NCBI RefSeq assembly: GCF_000760935.2
Contig: NZ_CP049744.1
Location: 4,681,501 to 4,745,500 of the forward strand
DNA from: Rhodococcoides fascians A25f
GTDB taxonomy: Bacteria > Actinomycetota > Actinomycetes > Mycobacteriales > Mycobacteriaceae
Direction of reading: 5' to 3'
DNA length: 64,000 bases
Part shown: in pieces, positions 55,253 through 63,657 of the stretch
Layout of the letters: the number at the start of each line of letters is the position of its first letter
Position numbering within the stretch: the stretch's first letter is position 1
The notes under the pieces: model-generated
The model's database searches: none
Told to the model about the DNA's origin: nothing
The model's input: the letters and a program-made list of their open reading frames with translations, nothing else
Position numbers and translations under genes: made by a program

Positions 55253-55899
55253 CTGTCGTCGATACCTGATTCCGATCGGCGATCTATCCCGAGTGTCGCG
55301 ATGAGGTCTTCGTGTAGCTCGAACCAGACCTTGTGGCAGGAGTCGACGTCGGTACGGTCGACCCAATTGTGTTCCCCAGCGCGCGCGAGTCTCGATGCAG
55401 CACCGAATCGACTGTCGTAGCCGGCGAATCGTGCGAAAGCCGAACTCAGTTGGTCGACAAGCGGACTCAGGGCATCGCCGATGGACGCCAACTCGTCGAG
55501 GATCCTCTGATCCCACACCCGGTCACTGTGGTCGTTGACGGTGAGCCTGTTCGTGTCCGTGGGCCGCAATTGCCAATCGGTACATGCACGCAACAGCCGT
55601 TCGTTCAGCGGCAAGAAGCTCCGATAGACGCTCCGCACCACGTCGGTCCGGCCCGTCGCCTCGCGCTCCTCGCGAAGTTGGTGTTCGTTCACGGTCCTAC
55701 CCAATTCCGTGAGAGACCAACCACGCACGTCCGCGAACTCGCCGCGTTGGATCCATCCGCACGCCTGCGCGTCGAGAAGGAGTTCTTCCGCCTGCGCGGT
55801 GTCGACCCCGAAACGATGTGCAATCACAGGGGTGTCGGCGAACCCGAGTATGCGAACAGAATGCAAGACCAGAAGCTCGGGAGACGAAGTGGCAGTCAT
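55246..55899 (-). CDS. Winged-helix-type protein of unknown function
   Basis: 217 residues. The N-terminal 75 residues look like a winged helix: ELLVLHSVRILGFADTPVIAHRFGVDTAQAEELLLDAQACGWIQ, then WSLTELGRTVNEHQLREE as the wing end. The rest is helical (RSFLPLNERLLRACTDWQLRP, RILDELASIGDALSPLVDQLSSAFARF, HKVWFELHEDLIATLG) and not recognised. ATG 55899 overlaps the stop of the HTH gene upstream, so both are made together. Divergent from a phosphohistidine-type enzyme; likely part of its regulation. Confidence 0.78.
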   Translation of the reverse strand: MTATSSPELLVLHSVRILGFADTPVIAHRFGVDTAQAEELLLDAQACGWIQRGEFADVRGWSLTELGRTVNEHQLREEREATGRTDVVRSVYRSFLPLNERLLRACTDWQLRPTDTNRLTVNDHSDRVWDQRILDELASIGDALSPLVDQLSSAFARFAGYDSRFGAASRLARAGEHNWVDRTDVDSCHKVWFELHEDLIATLGIDRRSESGIDDSQ

Positions 55900-56291
55900 G
55901 AATCGGCAGCGTCGCGTGCAGTGAGTCGCGTGTAGTGCTGCTGGCATGCTTGCTTCGAGTTGAATCCCATTGCTTCTGCGATGTGCGCCCACGTCAGACC
56001 GGCGCTGCGGGCAGCGAACAGCAGACCTGATTCGAGACCTTCGACTTCCGCGCGGGCGGCGGGCAGAAGGTTCAGGGCGCTGACGAGGGCGTCCGGAGCG
56101 AGCTCGGCCGAACGCCACAGAGCGAAGTGCGCGAGGTCGACCGCAGTCGGCGGAGCAGGCGCAGGACGCCACGGGCGGGCGTCCAGATCGCCCGCACCGA
56201 GGCCCAGAAGATGCTGGGTTGCCTGCTGTTCGCGCTCGGCATCCAGGTGCGTTCGATTCGACGATGTCGCGACTTCACGCTTGCGTTCCAT
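55896..56291 (-). CDS. Small helix-turn-helix protein
   Basis: 131 residues. The C-terminal part holds an HTH: AARSAGLTWAHIAEAMGFNSKQACQQHYTRLTA, residues about 95-128. The front is hydrophilic then Pro/Ala-rich with no known domain. ATG 56291 (MERKREVATSS) is chosen because upstream sequence in frame is antisense of the divergent gene. A perfect 15-bp palindrome lies 32 bp upstream in the shared promoter region and is a natural operator for it. Confidence 0.75.
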   Translation of the reverse strand: MERKREVATSSNRTHLDAEREQQATQHLLGLGAGDLDARPWRPAPAPPTAVDLAHFALWRSAELAPDALVSALNLLPAARAEVEGLESGLLFAARSAGLTWAHIAEAMGFNSKQACQQHYTRLTARDAADS

Positions 56292-56322
56292 GGTCGAAGC
56301 CTGCAATATCGGGACAAAGCTG

Positions 56323-56337
56323 TCAACATTTTGTTGA
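56323..56337. promoter_or_regulatory. 15-bp palindrome in the divergent promoter of the phosphohistidine locus
   Basis: TCAACATTTTGTTGA: perfect 6-bp arms with a TTT spacer, AT-rich within GC-rich DNA, midway between the HTH gene start (56291) and the enzyme gene start (56364). Confidence 0.6.
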
Positions 56338-56363
56338 AGCCAGTCGGTTGAAGGGTAGTCGAG

Positions 56364-57560
56364 ATGCTCGTGAAACTCGGAGACGCAACGTTCTCGAGCT
56401 GCGGAGGAAAAGCCCATGCGCTGGGAATCCTTCTTCGGGCGAATTATCCTGTGCCGGATGGCGTTGTGGTTCCGTTCCATACGTACCGGGCAGCGACAGG
56501 CGATCGCCCCGGAGTGACGATGTCGTTGCGCAACGACATCGCCGACTGGCTCGAAGGATTCGGCGATGCTCCGCTGGCGGTGCGCTCATCGGCCGACAGC
56601 GAGGACGGTTCGGCAGCATCGGCTGCGGGCCAGCACGACAGCGTCCTGGGGGTTCAGGGCATCGACTCGATCATGAACGCGGTGCAGTCCTGCTGGACGT
56701 CTTTGCATTCCGAGCGTGCCGTCGGCTACCGCGAGAATCTATCTCGAATTCAGTCTGCCTCGCCCCAGCAGGGCGCAATGGCGGTCATCGTTCAGCGGCT
56801 CGTCGACGCCGACATCTCGGGGGTCATGTTCACCCCGTCGACACCGGGCGGAGACACCGAGATCGAAGCAGCGTGGGGACTCGGTCTTTCGGTCGTCGGC
56901 GGAACTGTCACCCCCGACCGGTACAGCATCGGTGATGACGGGACCACCGCCTCGGTCGTCGCGGACAAGCGGACCCGAATGGATCGCCGCCAGAACACAG
57001 TGTTCACCAGCGACGTCGCGCCTTCGGACCGCACCAGGTCGACACTCGACGACCGGGCCGCGGTACGGCTCGCCGAGCTCGGAGGAGAGATCGCTGCCAG
57101 TCTCGGCGGACCGCAGGACATCGAATGGTCCATCGCAGAAGGTCGAATCTGGATTCTGCAAGCCAGGCCGATCACAGCTGCTCTACCGAGCCACCACACA
57201 ATGCCCCATACCGCCACTGCCGATGGACGATTCGATTCCTCCACAATTCTCATCGGTACACCGGGTAGCGGCGGACACGCGACGGGAACCGCACGAATTA
57301 TCCGTGGCCCAAGCGATTTCGGCCGAGTACGTCGCGGCGACATCCTGGTGTGCCCTTACACCGATCCCGCCTGGACGCCCCTGCTGCGAGCGGCCAAGGG
57401 CGTTGTGACCGAAACCGGGGGCGTACTGTCCCATGCCGCGATCGTCGCCCGTGAACTACGAATTCCAGCGGTCCTCGGAGTTGCGAACGCAACGGATCGA
57501 TTGCGCGACAACAAGATCGTCCGTATCGACGGGCAGGAAGGAACGATCACCACCACATGA
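56364..57560 (+). CDS. Stand-alone ATP-grasp / phosphohistidine-swivel enzyme (PEP synthase-like, short)
   Basis: 398 residues. The N-terminal ATP-binding domain matches PEP synthase/PPDK: LAVRSSADSEDGSAASAAGQHDSVLGVQG near 75, GAMAVIVQRLVDADISGVMFTP near 135, IEWSIAEGRIWILQARPIT near 255. The C-terminal swivel domain has DILVCPYTDPAWTPLL and the phospho-His motif TETGGVLSHAAIVARE near 355. The PEP/pyruvate-binding barrel of PPDK and the antibiotic-binding domain of rifampin phosphotransferase are both absent. It can probably phosphorylate its own His from ATP; the acceptor is unknown. Its stop overlaps the phosphatase ATG. Confidence 0.85.
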   Translation: MLVKLGDATFSSCGGKAHALGILLRANYPVPDGVVVPFHTYRAATGDRPGVTMSLRNDIADWLEGFGDAPLAVRSSADSEDGSAASAAGQHDSVLGVQGIDSIMNAVQSCWTSLHSERAVGYRENLSRIQSASPQQGAMAVIVQRLVDADISGVMFTPSTPGGDTEIEAAWGLGLSVVGGTVTPDRYSIGDDGTTASVVADKRTRMDRRQNTVFTSDVAPSDRTRSTLDDRAAVRLAELGGEIAASLGGPQDIEWSIAEGRIWILQARPITAALPSHHTMPHTATADGRFDSSTILIGTPGSGGHATGTARIIRGPSDFGRVRRGDILVCPYTDPAWTPLLRAAKGVVTETGGVLSHAAIVARELRIPAVLGVANATDRLRDNKIVRIDGQEGTITTT

Positions 57561-58168
57561 CAACTCGATACGTGTACTTGGCTCGTCACGGAGACGCCGA
57601 CGCCTTCGGAAGACTCACCGATGTCGGTCGCGAACAAGCCGGCCTCCTCGGTGAGCGCCTCGGACACATCCCGCTCGACGTCGTCTGGCATTCCCCACTG
57701 CCACGCGCAGTGGACACAGCACATGAGATCGTGAGACACCGCCGGTCTCACACCCCCGTCATCGAATCCGACGAACTGATCGACAACGTCCCCTATGTGC
57801 CAACACCGAACGAGACACCCCCGTCGTGGATTCCGTTCTTCGACGGCTGGGACGCCGACGACGCACTGAGCGGTGCCGACACAGCCGATCACATGATCAG
57901 GCGCTTCGCCGCGACGCCCGATTCAGCCGAGCCGAGGAACGACACCCACGAGCTGCTCGTCACCCACGCGTACCCGATTGCGTGGTTCATCCGGCACGCT
58001 CTCGACGCGCCGCGCGTTCGGTGGCTCGGCATCGACAGCGCAAACACCGCACTGACCGTCATCGAATACCGGACAGGACTACCGCCGAGCGTCGTCATGT
58101 TCAACGATATGAGCCACCTGCCACGACAACTACAGTGGACCGGGTTCCCGACTTCCATCCGCCCTTGA
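57557..58168 (+). CDS. Histidine phosphatase family protein
   Basis: 203 residues of the phosphoglycerate mutase/SixA superfamily: YLARHGDAD with the catalytic RHG near 10, HSPLPRAVDTAHEI near 45, and the second His in LLVTHAYPIAWFIRHAL near 135. ATG 57557 overlaps the stop of the phosphohistidine enzyme (ATGA). This suggests that it removes phosphate from the product of that enzyme or from its phosphohistidine, as SixA does; this is inference. Confidence 0.86.
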   Translation: MTTRYVYLARHGDADAFGRLTDVGREQAGLLGERLGHIPLDVVWHSPLPRAVDTAHEIVRHRRSHTPVIESDELIDNVPYVPTPNETPPSWIPFFDGWDADDALSGADTADHMIRRFAATPDSAEPRNDTHELLVTHAYPIAWFIRHALDAPRVRWLGIDSANTALTVIEYRTGLPPSVVMFNDMSHLPRQLQWTGFPTSIRP

Positions 58169-58210
58169 GCGGAACCCGTTGTCCCGCAGGCTCACTCCCT
58201 ATCCTCTCGC

Positions 58211-59782
58211 TCACATACGGAGCTGTATTTCCACCAACAGACGCGCATCGGAATCGGTCAGATCGAGTTCCAGGATCTGCTCGACGCGGCGAATGCGGTA
58301 GCGCAGGGTATTCGGGTGGACATGCAAGCGATCGGCCGCGGACCGAACGTCACCGAAGCACGTCAGGTACGTCTCCAGGCTCTCGCGCATCCGGGAGTCG
58401 TTGGATGCGTCGTATCGGTCGAGCTCGGCAATACGCGGGTCACGGAGTTGGTCGTGATTGCCGATCAGTTCGAGAATTTCTCCCAGCAGCACCGAGGTTC
58501 TCGATTCCTCCAGCGTGGTGACGCGAACCTCGCCGGTGGTGCCGTCGAGCACCCGATCCACCTCGAATCTGGCGACGGCCACACTTTCGAGGTCGGCAAT
58601 GGGGGCCGCCACCGCCGCGCGCAGAGCCAGCGAGGTTCGCCTCTCGATTCGGCCCACGGCATCGGCGGCCCACCCCGAAATCCCCGTGCCCGACGCCACC
58701 CCGGGAAACAGTGCGTAGATTCTCTCGCCGATGATGGTGACCAGAGAATCACGTCGAAAGGCGCTGGCGTGCAGCCTGATCGCCGGGGCCAGTGCGCCGA
58801 TGTCGAATTCTCCGCACGACGCGAATCCCACGACCGCCGACGATCCGGTGGCGGGAATCGACAGCGCGGATGCCAGCGACGGGACGTCCACTCCGCCCCC
58901 TCTGGCCCCGAGCAGTCGTTGGATCTGCAGGGTCTCGTTGGTCGGGGCGTTCGCGATGCGAGTGATCAAACGTGCCGCGACAGCCGAAGCTCCCCGGAGC
59001 ACACCGTCGGCCTCGTCGGCGAGCGGAATGGCACCCTCCTGCACCCAGATGGTTCCGAGAGTTGTCGGGCTACCGGATATTCGGCGTATCCCCACCGCGA
59101 GGCGTCGTCGAATTCCGAGTTCGTGATCGGCCGGTACGTCGATGACGTCGTCGGTGCGCCGAAGACGATCGAACACACCACGCTCGTGCAGCCCCCGCAA
59201 GTAGTCGGCCGGGCCTTCGCGCCCGAGGATCGACAGCGTTCTCAACTCGTCGGCTGCGTCGTCCGATGCCGAGTACGCCAACACGTGTGAGCGCTCGTCC
59301 TCGATACTCACCATGCCCTTCGTCAGCGACGCCACCGTCTGCGCAAGTTCGTACAGATCGGTGTCGGCTCCGAAGGTCCCGTCGTCCGGACTGTGCGTCC
59401 GCACCTGGTCGAGAACTCCCCGCGTCATCGACAGCAGCAGCTCCCAGCGTGTCTGTCGGTGTACGGCAACCAAGGCGATACCGGTCTCGCGCGCACCATG
59501 GGTCAGTGCAGCCGAGTCGGCCACCTTGGTCAACACCGCACGCGGTCTGTCGGCCGCGGCACGCAGAGCAAGATCGTCGATCCACCGCACCACGTCGGCC
59601 TCGGTCACCCCCACCAGCAACGTCACATCGGCGGACGCCCCCGGCGGCAGGCGTAGGTCGTCGGCGTCGAGCAACGCAACGGACTCGACCGTCATGTCGA
59701 TCCCTACGGGCGCGACCACGAGTTCCACAACAGCGCTGTGCAGAGATGTCAGTAGCGATCGTAGAGAAACGGCATTGGCCAT
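58211..59782 (-). CDS. PucR family regulator of proline catabolism
   Basis: 523 residues: GAF/PucR-type middle part (VASLTKGMVSIEDERSHVLAYSA) and the C-terminal PucR HTH (SLETYLTCFGDVRSAADRLHVHPNTLRYRIRRVEQILELDL). Divergent from pruA with 99 bp between starts. In mycobacteria and rhodococci a PruC-like regulator in this position activates pruAB when proline is present, so that role is likely. Confidence 0.88.
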   Translation of the reverse strand: MANAVSLRSLLTSLHSAVVELVVAPVGIDMTVESVALLDADDLRLPPGASADVTLLVGVTEADVVRWIDDLALRAAADRPRAVLTKVADSAALTHGARETGIALVAVHRQTRWELLLSMTRGVLDQVRTHSPDDGTFGADTDLYELAQTVASLTKGMVSIEDERSHVLAYSASDDAADELRTLSILGREGPADYLRGLHERGVFDRLRRTDDVIDVPADHELGIRRRLAVGIRRISGSPTTLGTIWVQEGAIPLADEADGVLRGASAVAARLITRIANAPTNETLQIQRLLGARGGGVDVPSLASALSIPATGSSAVVGFASCGEFDIGALAPAIRLHASAFRRDSLVTIIGERIYALFPGVASGTGISGWAADAVGRIERRTSLALRAAVAAPIADLESVAVARFEVDRVLDGTTGEVRVTTLEESRTSVLLGEILELIGNHDQLRDPRIAELDRYDASNDSRMRESLETYLTCFGDVRSAADRLHVHPNTLRYRIRRVEQILELDLTDSDARLLVEIQLRM

Positions 59783-59881
59783 ACGGACAAGTAGACCACG
59801 GATTCTTTGGCCGATGAGCTGATTGAACGGCCCCCGAATCGGACTTCAATGGCCACCACACAGCAAAGACGAGGAGCAGCC

Positions 59882-61531
59882 ATGGACGCCGTCACATCAG
59901 TTCCCACCCCCACCAACGAGCCGGTCAACACCTACGCGCCGGGGAGCGCCGAACGTGCCCGCCTACGAACCCGCCTGACCGAGCTCAGGACATCGCCCGT
60001 CGAGATCCACCAGGTCATCGGCGGCGTCCACCGCGTCGCCGACGGCACTGTCGAAAATGTCGTCGAGCCCCACCGGCATGCGTCGATCATCGGCAGCTTC
60101 GCCGGTGCCGGCCACCAGGATGTTCGCGACGCCATCGATGCCGCGACTGCTGCGGCCCCGATGTGGCGCGATCTCCCGTTCGACGAGCGCGCCGCCGTCT
60201 TCCTACGAGCAGCGGATCTACTGTCCGGGCCCTGGCGCGAAAGGATCGCTGCTGCAACGATGCTCGGCCAGTCCAAGTCGGCCTATCAGGCCGAGATCGA
60301 CGCACCGTGCGAGCTGATCGACTTCTGGCGATTCAACGTGACCTTCGCCCGGCAGATACTTGCCGAGCAGCCGGTATCGGCACCGGGAGTGTGGAATCGC
60401 GTCGAATACCGTCCGCTCGAGGGCTTCGTCTATGCCATCACCCCGTTCAATTTCACCGCCATTGCGGGCAACCTGCCCACCGCGCCTGCGCTGATGGGCA
60501 ATACCGTGCTGTGGAAGCCCTCCCCCACCCAGGCCGTGGCCGCATACCTGACGCTGCAGCTCCTCGAAGCGGCCGGCTTGCCACCGGGTGTGATCAACCT
60601 GGTCCTCGGCGACGGACCGATGGTGTCCGAAGTGGCCCTTGCCGATCCACGACTCGCGGGCATCCACTTCACCGGATCCACCGCGACGTTCCAGACGCTG
60701 TGGCGCGAGGTGGGAAACAACATCTCGAACTACCACACGTACCCCCGGCTGGTCGGCGAGACCGGCGGCAAGGACTTCATCGTCGCGCACAGCTCCGCCG
60801 ATCCGGAAGTGTTGACCACGGCCATGATTCGTGGTGCCTTCGATTTCCAGGGACAGAAGTGCTCGGCCGCTTCCCGGGCCTTCGTTCCGAAATCTGTGTG
60901 GGCTGCGATGGGCGAGACGTTCATCGAGCAGGTGTCGGCGCTGAAGTACGGCGACGTGACCGACCTGTCGAACTACGGCGGAGCCGTCATCGACCGAAAG
61001 GCGTTCGACCGCAACGCAGCTGCACTCGATCGAGCGAAATCCGTGCCCAGCCTGACCATCGCCGCCGGCGGAACCTGCGACGATTCCGAGGGCTACTTCG
61101 TCTCCCCCACCGTTCTCCTCGGCGACGACCCGACCGACGAGGCCTTCACCACCGAGTACTTCGGGCCCATCCTGGCCGTGCACGTCTACGACGACAGCAA
61201 GCCCGACGCCTACGCCGACACACTGCGCGCCGTCGACACCGGATCCAAGTACGCGCTGACCGGTGCGGTCATCGCCACCGACCGCACTGCCGTCGAACAG
61301 GCCCATACCGCACTACGATTCGCAGCCGGAAACTTCTACGTCAACGACAAGCCGACCGGCGCAGTGGTGGGCCAGCAACCGTTCGGCGGAGCCCGAGCGT
61401 CGGGAACGAACGACAAAGCCGGTTCACCGCAGAACCTGCTGCGCTGGACCTCTGCCCGCACCGTGAAGGAAACGTTCGTCCCGCCGACCACCCACGGCTA
61501 CCCACATCAGGAAGGCGAGGGCACGCGATGA
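59882..61531 (+). CDS. pruA: L-glutamate gamma-semialdehyde (P5C) dehydrogenase
   Basis: 549 residues; oxidises glutamate semialdehyde to glutamate with NAD, step two of proline breakdown. Seen: PFNFTAIAGNLPTAPALMGNTVLWKPSPTQ, catalytic Glu in LVGETGGKDF, catalytic Cys in FDFQGQKCSAASRAFVP, and FGGARASGTNDKAG at the end. ATG 59882 has GAGGAG just upstream; earlier in-frame ATGs at 59807 and 59849 would add a tail not usual for the family. Coupled to pruB by a 4-nt overlap. Confidence 0.95.
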   Translation: MDAVTSVPTPTNEPVNTYAPGSAERARLRTRLTELRTSPVEIHQVIGGVHRVADGTVENVVEPHRHASIIGSFAGAGHQDVRDAIDAATAAAPMWRDLPFDERAAVFLRAADLLSGPWRERIAAATMLGQSKSAYQAEIDAPCELIDFWRFNVTFARQILAEQPVSAPGVWNRVEYRPLEGFVYAITPFNFTAIAGNLPTAPALMGNTVLWKPSPTQAVAAYLTLQLLEAAGLPPGVINLVLGDGPMVSEVALADPRLAGIHFTGSTATFQTLWREVGNNISNYHTYPRLVGETGGKDFIVAHSSADPEVLTTAMIRGAFDFQGQKCSAASRAFVPKSVWAAMGETFIEQVSALKYGDVTDLSNYGGAVIDRKAFDRNAAALDRAKSVPSLTIAAGGTCDDSEGYFVSPTVLLGDDPTDEAFTTEYFGPILAVHVYDDSKPDAYADTLRAVDTGSKYALTGAVIATDRTAVEQAHTALRFAAGNFYVNDKPTGAVVGQQPFGGARASGTNDKAGSPQNLLRWTSARTVKETFVPPTTHGYPHQEGEGTR

Positions 61532-62472
61532 CCACCCTGCTGAACAATCCCCTCCGGCCGGCGCTGCTGGCGGCCGCTCGATCGCCCAAACTGCAGGCGA
61601 CGGTGACGCGAATGCGTGCCACTCGCGCTCTCGTCGACCGCTTCGTGGCCGGGGAATCGGAGCCCGCGGCCGTCACCGCTGTCGACACCCTGCTGGACTC
61701 GGGTCGGTTCGTGTCCGTGGACTATCTCGGTGAGGACACCACCGACCGAGCTCAGGCGAGCGCCACCGTCGAGTCGTATCTGTCTCTGATAGAGCGCTTT
61801 TCGTCTCGGCGGAGCAACACCAACGCGCTGGAGGTCTCACTCAAACTCTCGGCTCTCGGTCAAGGAATCGATCGGACCCTGGCGCTGGAGAACGCCAGGA
61901 CGATCTGCACGGCTGCCGCTGCGGCCGGGGTACGGGTGACGGTCGATGCCGAGGACCACACGACCACCGATTCGACACTGTCGATCGTGCGTGAGCTCCG
62001 CGTCGACTTTCCCGATCTGGGCACGGTGCTGCAGGCGTACCTGAGGCGAACCGAAGCGGACTGCGCGGAATTGTCCGGACCGAGATCACGGATACGACTC
62101 TGCAAGGGGGCGTACAACGAACCGTCGTCGGTCGCGTTTCAGGGTGCACGGGAGGTGTCCGACTCCTACCTCCGGTGCCTGAAGATCCTGATGGACGGTC
62201 GCGGCTATCCGATGGTCGCTTCGCACGACCCGGAAATGATCGAGGCGGCCGAGACATTCGCGGCGGCCGCGGGGAGGTCGTCCGAGGACTTCGAGTTCCA
62301 AATGCTCTACGGCATCCGCGATCAGGAACAGCGGCGGCTCGTCGACGCCGATCGACACGTTCGGGTGTACGTGCCGTACGGAGAGCAGTGGTACGGCTAC
62401 TTCATGCGCAGGTTGGCCGAGCGCCCCGCCAACCTGATGTTCTTCGCGCGATCGCTTCTCTCGCGCAAGTAG
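61528..62472 (+). CDS. pruB: Proline dehydrogenase (monofunctional)
   Basis: FAD-dependent, 314 residues, first step of proline breakdown. Family motifs: VSVDYLGED, VSLKLSALGQ, VTVDAEDHTTTDSTL, VLQAYLRRTEAD, RLCKGAYNEP, and the C-terminal VPYGEQWYGYFMRRLAERPANL with residues that bind the substrate. The short monofunctional form is normal in actinobacteria. ATG 61528 overlaps the pruA stop. Confidence 0.95.
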   Translation: MTTLLNNPLRPALLAAARSPKLQATVTRMRATRALVDRFVAGESEPAAVTAVDTLLDSGRFVSVDYLGEDTTDRAQASATVESYLSLIERFSSRRSNTNALEVSLKLSALGQGIDRTLALENARTICTAAAAAGVRVTVDAEDHTTTDSTLSIVRELRVDFPDLGTVLQAYLRRTEADCAELSGPRSRIRLCKGAYNEPSSVAFQGAREVSDSYLRCLKILMDGRGYPMVASHDPEMIEAAETFAAAAGRSSEDFEFQMLYGIRDQEQRRLVDADRHVRVYVPYGEQWYGYFMRRLAERPANLMFFARSLLSRK

Positions 62473-62668
62473 AGGGTTCACCGAAGTACTCGATTCTCGC
62501 AAACGCGCGCGCGGTTGCCAGATGCGCGCAGAATCTCATCGTTTTCGAGGCGATTTCGCGCGCCTTCGACGAACGCGCGCGCGTTTGCGGATTCCAGCAG
62601 CCGACCGCCGCTTCCCCTCGGCGTGCCGACGTGGATTAGGTTGCGCGACATCGGGGCATCCCGACGTC

Positions 62669-62857
62669 ATGGCAAACTACAGAGTTATCGATCCGCACGG
62701 AACCGTCGTCGACACCAAGGACATCTCAAGTTCCGAGGATGCGCATTCCTGGTTCAAGGACAGCCGCGCAGACAACGAAGAGTTGGGCTGGCGACTGGAA
62801 GTGGAGCACGACGGCGAGTGGGCGTTCTTCAGCGACTCCGATGGAACCAAAGACTAG
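62669..62857 (+). CDS. Small hypothetical protein
   Basis: 62 residues, MANYRVIDPHGTVVDTKDIS at the start and EVEHDGEWAFFSDSDGTKD at the end. It reads like a small alpha/beta fold with acidic, hydrophilic composition; no Cys, no signal peptide. Similar short proteins occur in Nocardiaceae and mycobacteria without known function. GGGG lies 11 nt before the ATG. 196 bp after pruB, so probably its own unit. Confidence 0.65.
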   Translation: MANYRVIDPHGTVVDTKDISSSEDAHSWFKDSRADNEELGWRLEVEHDGEWAFFSDSDGTKD

Positions 62858-62925
62858 TTCGTTTGGGCTGAAACACATTCGGACGATCCTGCGCCTCGGC
62901 CACGCCGTCGGTCAGGGTCGTCCGT

Positions 62926-62969
62926 TCTGTGAATCGAGGTTCTGTGAGTCGAGGTTGTGTAATCGAGGG
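62926..62969. repeat. Three tandem 15-bp repeats
   Basis: TCTGTGAATCGAGGT, TCTGTGAGTCGAGGT and a shortened TGTGTAATCGAGGG follow each other directly, 69 bp after the small gene. Confidence 0.7.
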
Positions 62970-62980
62970 CAGAACCAACA

Positions 62981-63010
62981 GTGGGCAGCCCCTATACAGG
63001 AGCTGCCCAC
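62981..63010. terminator. Hairpin between convergent genes
   Basis: Stem GTGGGCAGC / GCTGCCCAC (9 bp, perfect) with an inner CCT/AGG pairing, 33 bp before the STAS gene stop. Placed to stop transcription from both sides. Confidence 0.7.
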
Positions 63011-63042
63011 CTCTTGTCGCGGCGATTATCGCCGGAGTACTT

Positions 63043-63441
63043 CTAGTCGCTCGAAGGACGAGACGTCGGGACAGTGGCCTCGAGGTCTGCGACCTGGAGC
63101 AAACGCGAGACCGAACGTCCTGCGACGATCGACCATGATGCACCGATGCCGGCCGTGTACTCGCGGACTGCATCGAAAACTGTGAGACCTGCGATGCCGA
63201 AGAAACCGACATCGGACAGGTCGAGGGTGACGTGCCGTTTGCTGGACACGCGGCTGCAGACGAAATCGGAGAACATCGGCGCGCTGCGCATGTCGATGTC
63301 GCCGTGGACGGCGACGACGAGTGAGCCGTCGGGGCCGTCGTGCGCGGTGAAGATTGCTCCGGTTGCTGCGACGGACACGGACTTCTCCGCGACAGTCACC
63401 GGGGTGGTTCGAACTTTGTTGCCTGAAGATTCAACACTCAT
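63043..63441 (-). CDS. STAS domain anti-anti-sigma factor
   Basis: 132 residues: a leading tail, then a STAS domain (GSLVVAVHGDIDMRSAPMFSDFV, HVTLDLSDVGFFGIAGLTVFDAV). The phospho-acceptor Ser of SpoIIAA-type DLSxVxFxDSxGL is replaced: here the site reads FFGIAGLTV, so control by Ser phosphorylation is doubtful. Likely binds an anti-sigma kinase encoded elsewhere. Start at ATG 63441 (GGGA upstream) or 63453. Also possible is a non-phosphorylated regulator. Confidence 0.8.
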   Translation of the reverse strand: MSVESSGNKVRTTPVTVAEKSVSVAATGAIFTAHDGPDGSLVVAVHGDIDMRSAPMFSDFVCSRVSSKRHVTLDLSDVGFFGIAGLTVFDAVREYTAGIGASWSIVAGRSVSRLLQVADLEATVPTSRPSSD

Positions 63442-63657
63442 GGCAGATCCCATCGATCGGTCGAACTGAGGGGGAAACCGATTGACGCAGCGGGAGCAGA
63501 ATAATGCCTGACCCGGACGCCGACTTCGCTGCGTTTCCCCGTGACCGGCTGTTAGCTCAACCTCGGCCAACCTTACGGCACTCGCAGGCTCGGAGTCCAG
63601 CATCGGCTCGAGCAGGCCGCCCACCAGCGGTTCGAACATCGCACCCGGGCACGCGCC

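Noticed and set aside
56292..56363. Rifamycin-associated element before the phosphohistidine enzyme
   Set aside because: No RAE-like GC-rich inverted repeat is present; the palindrome there is AT-rich and different.
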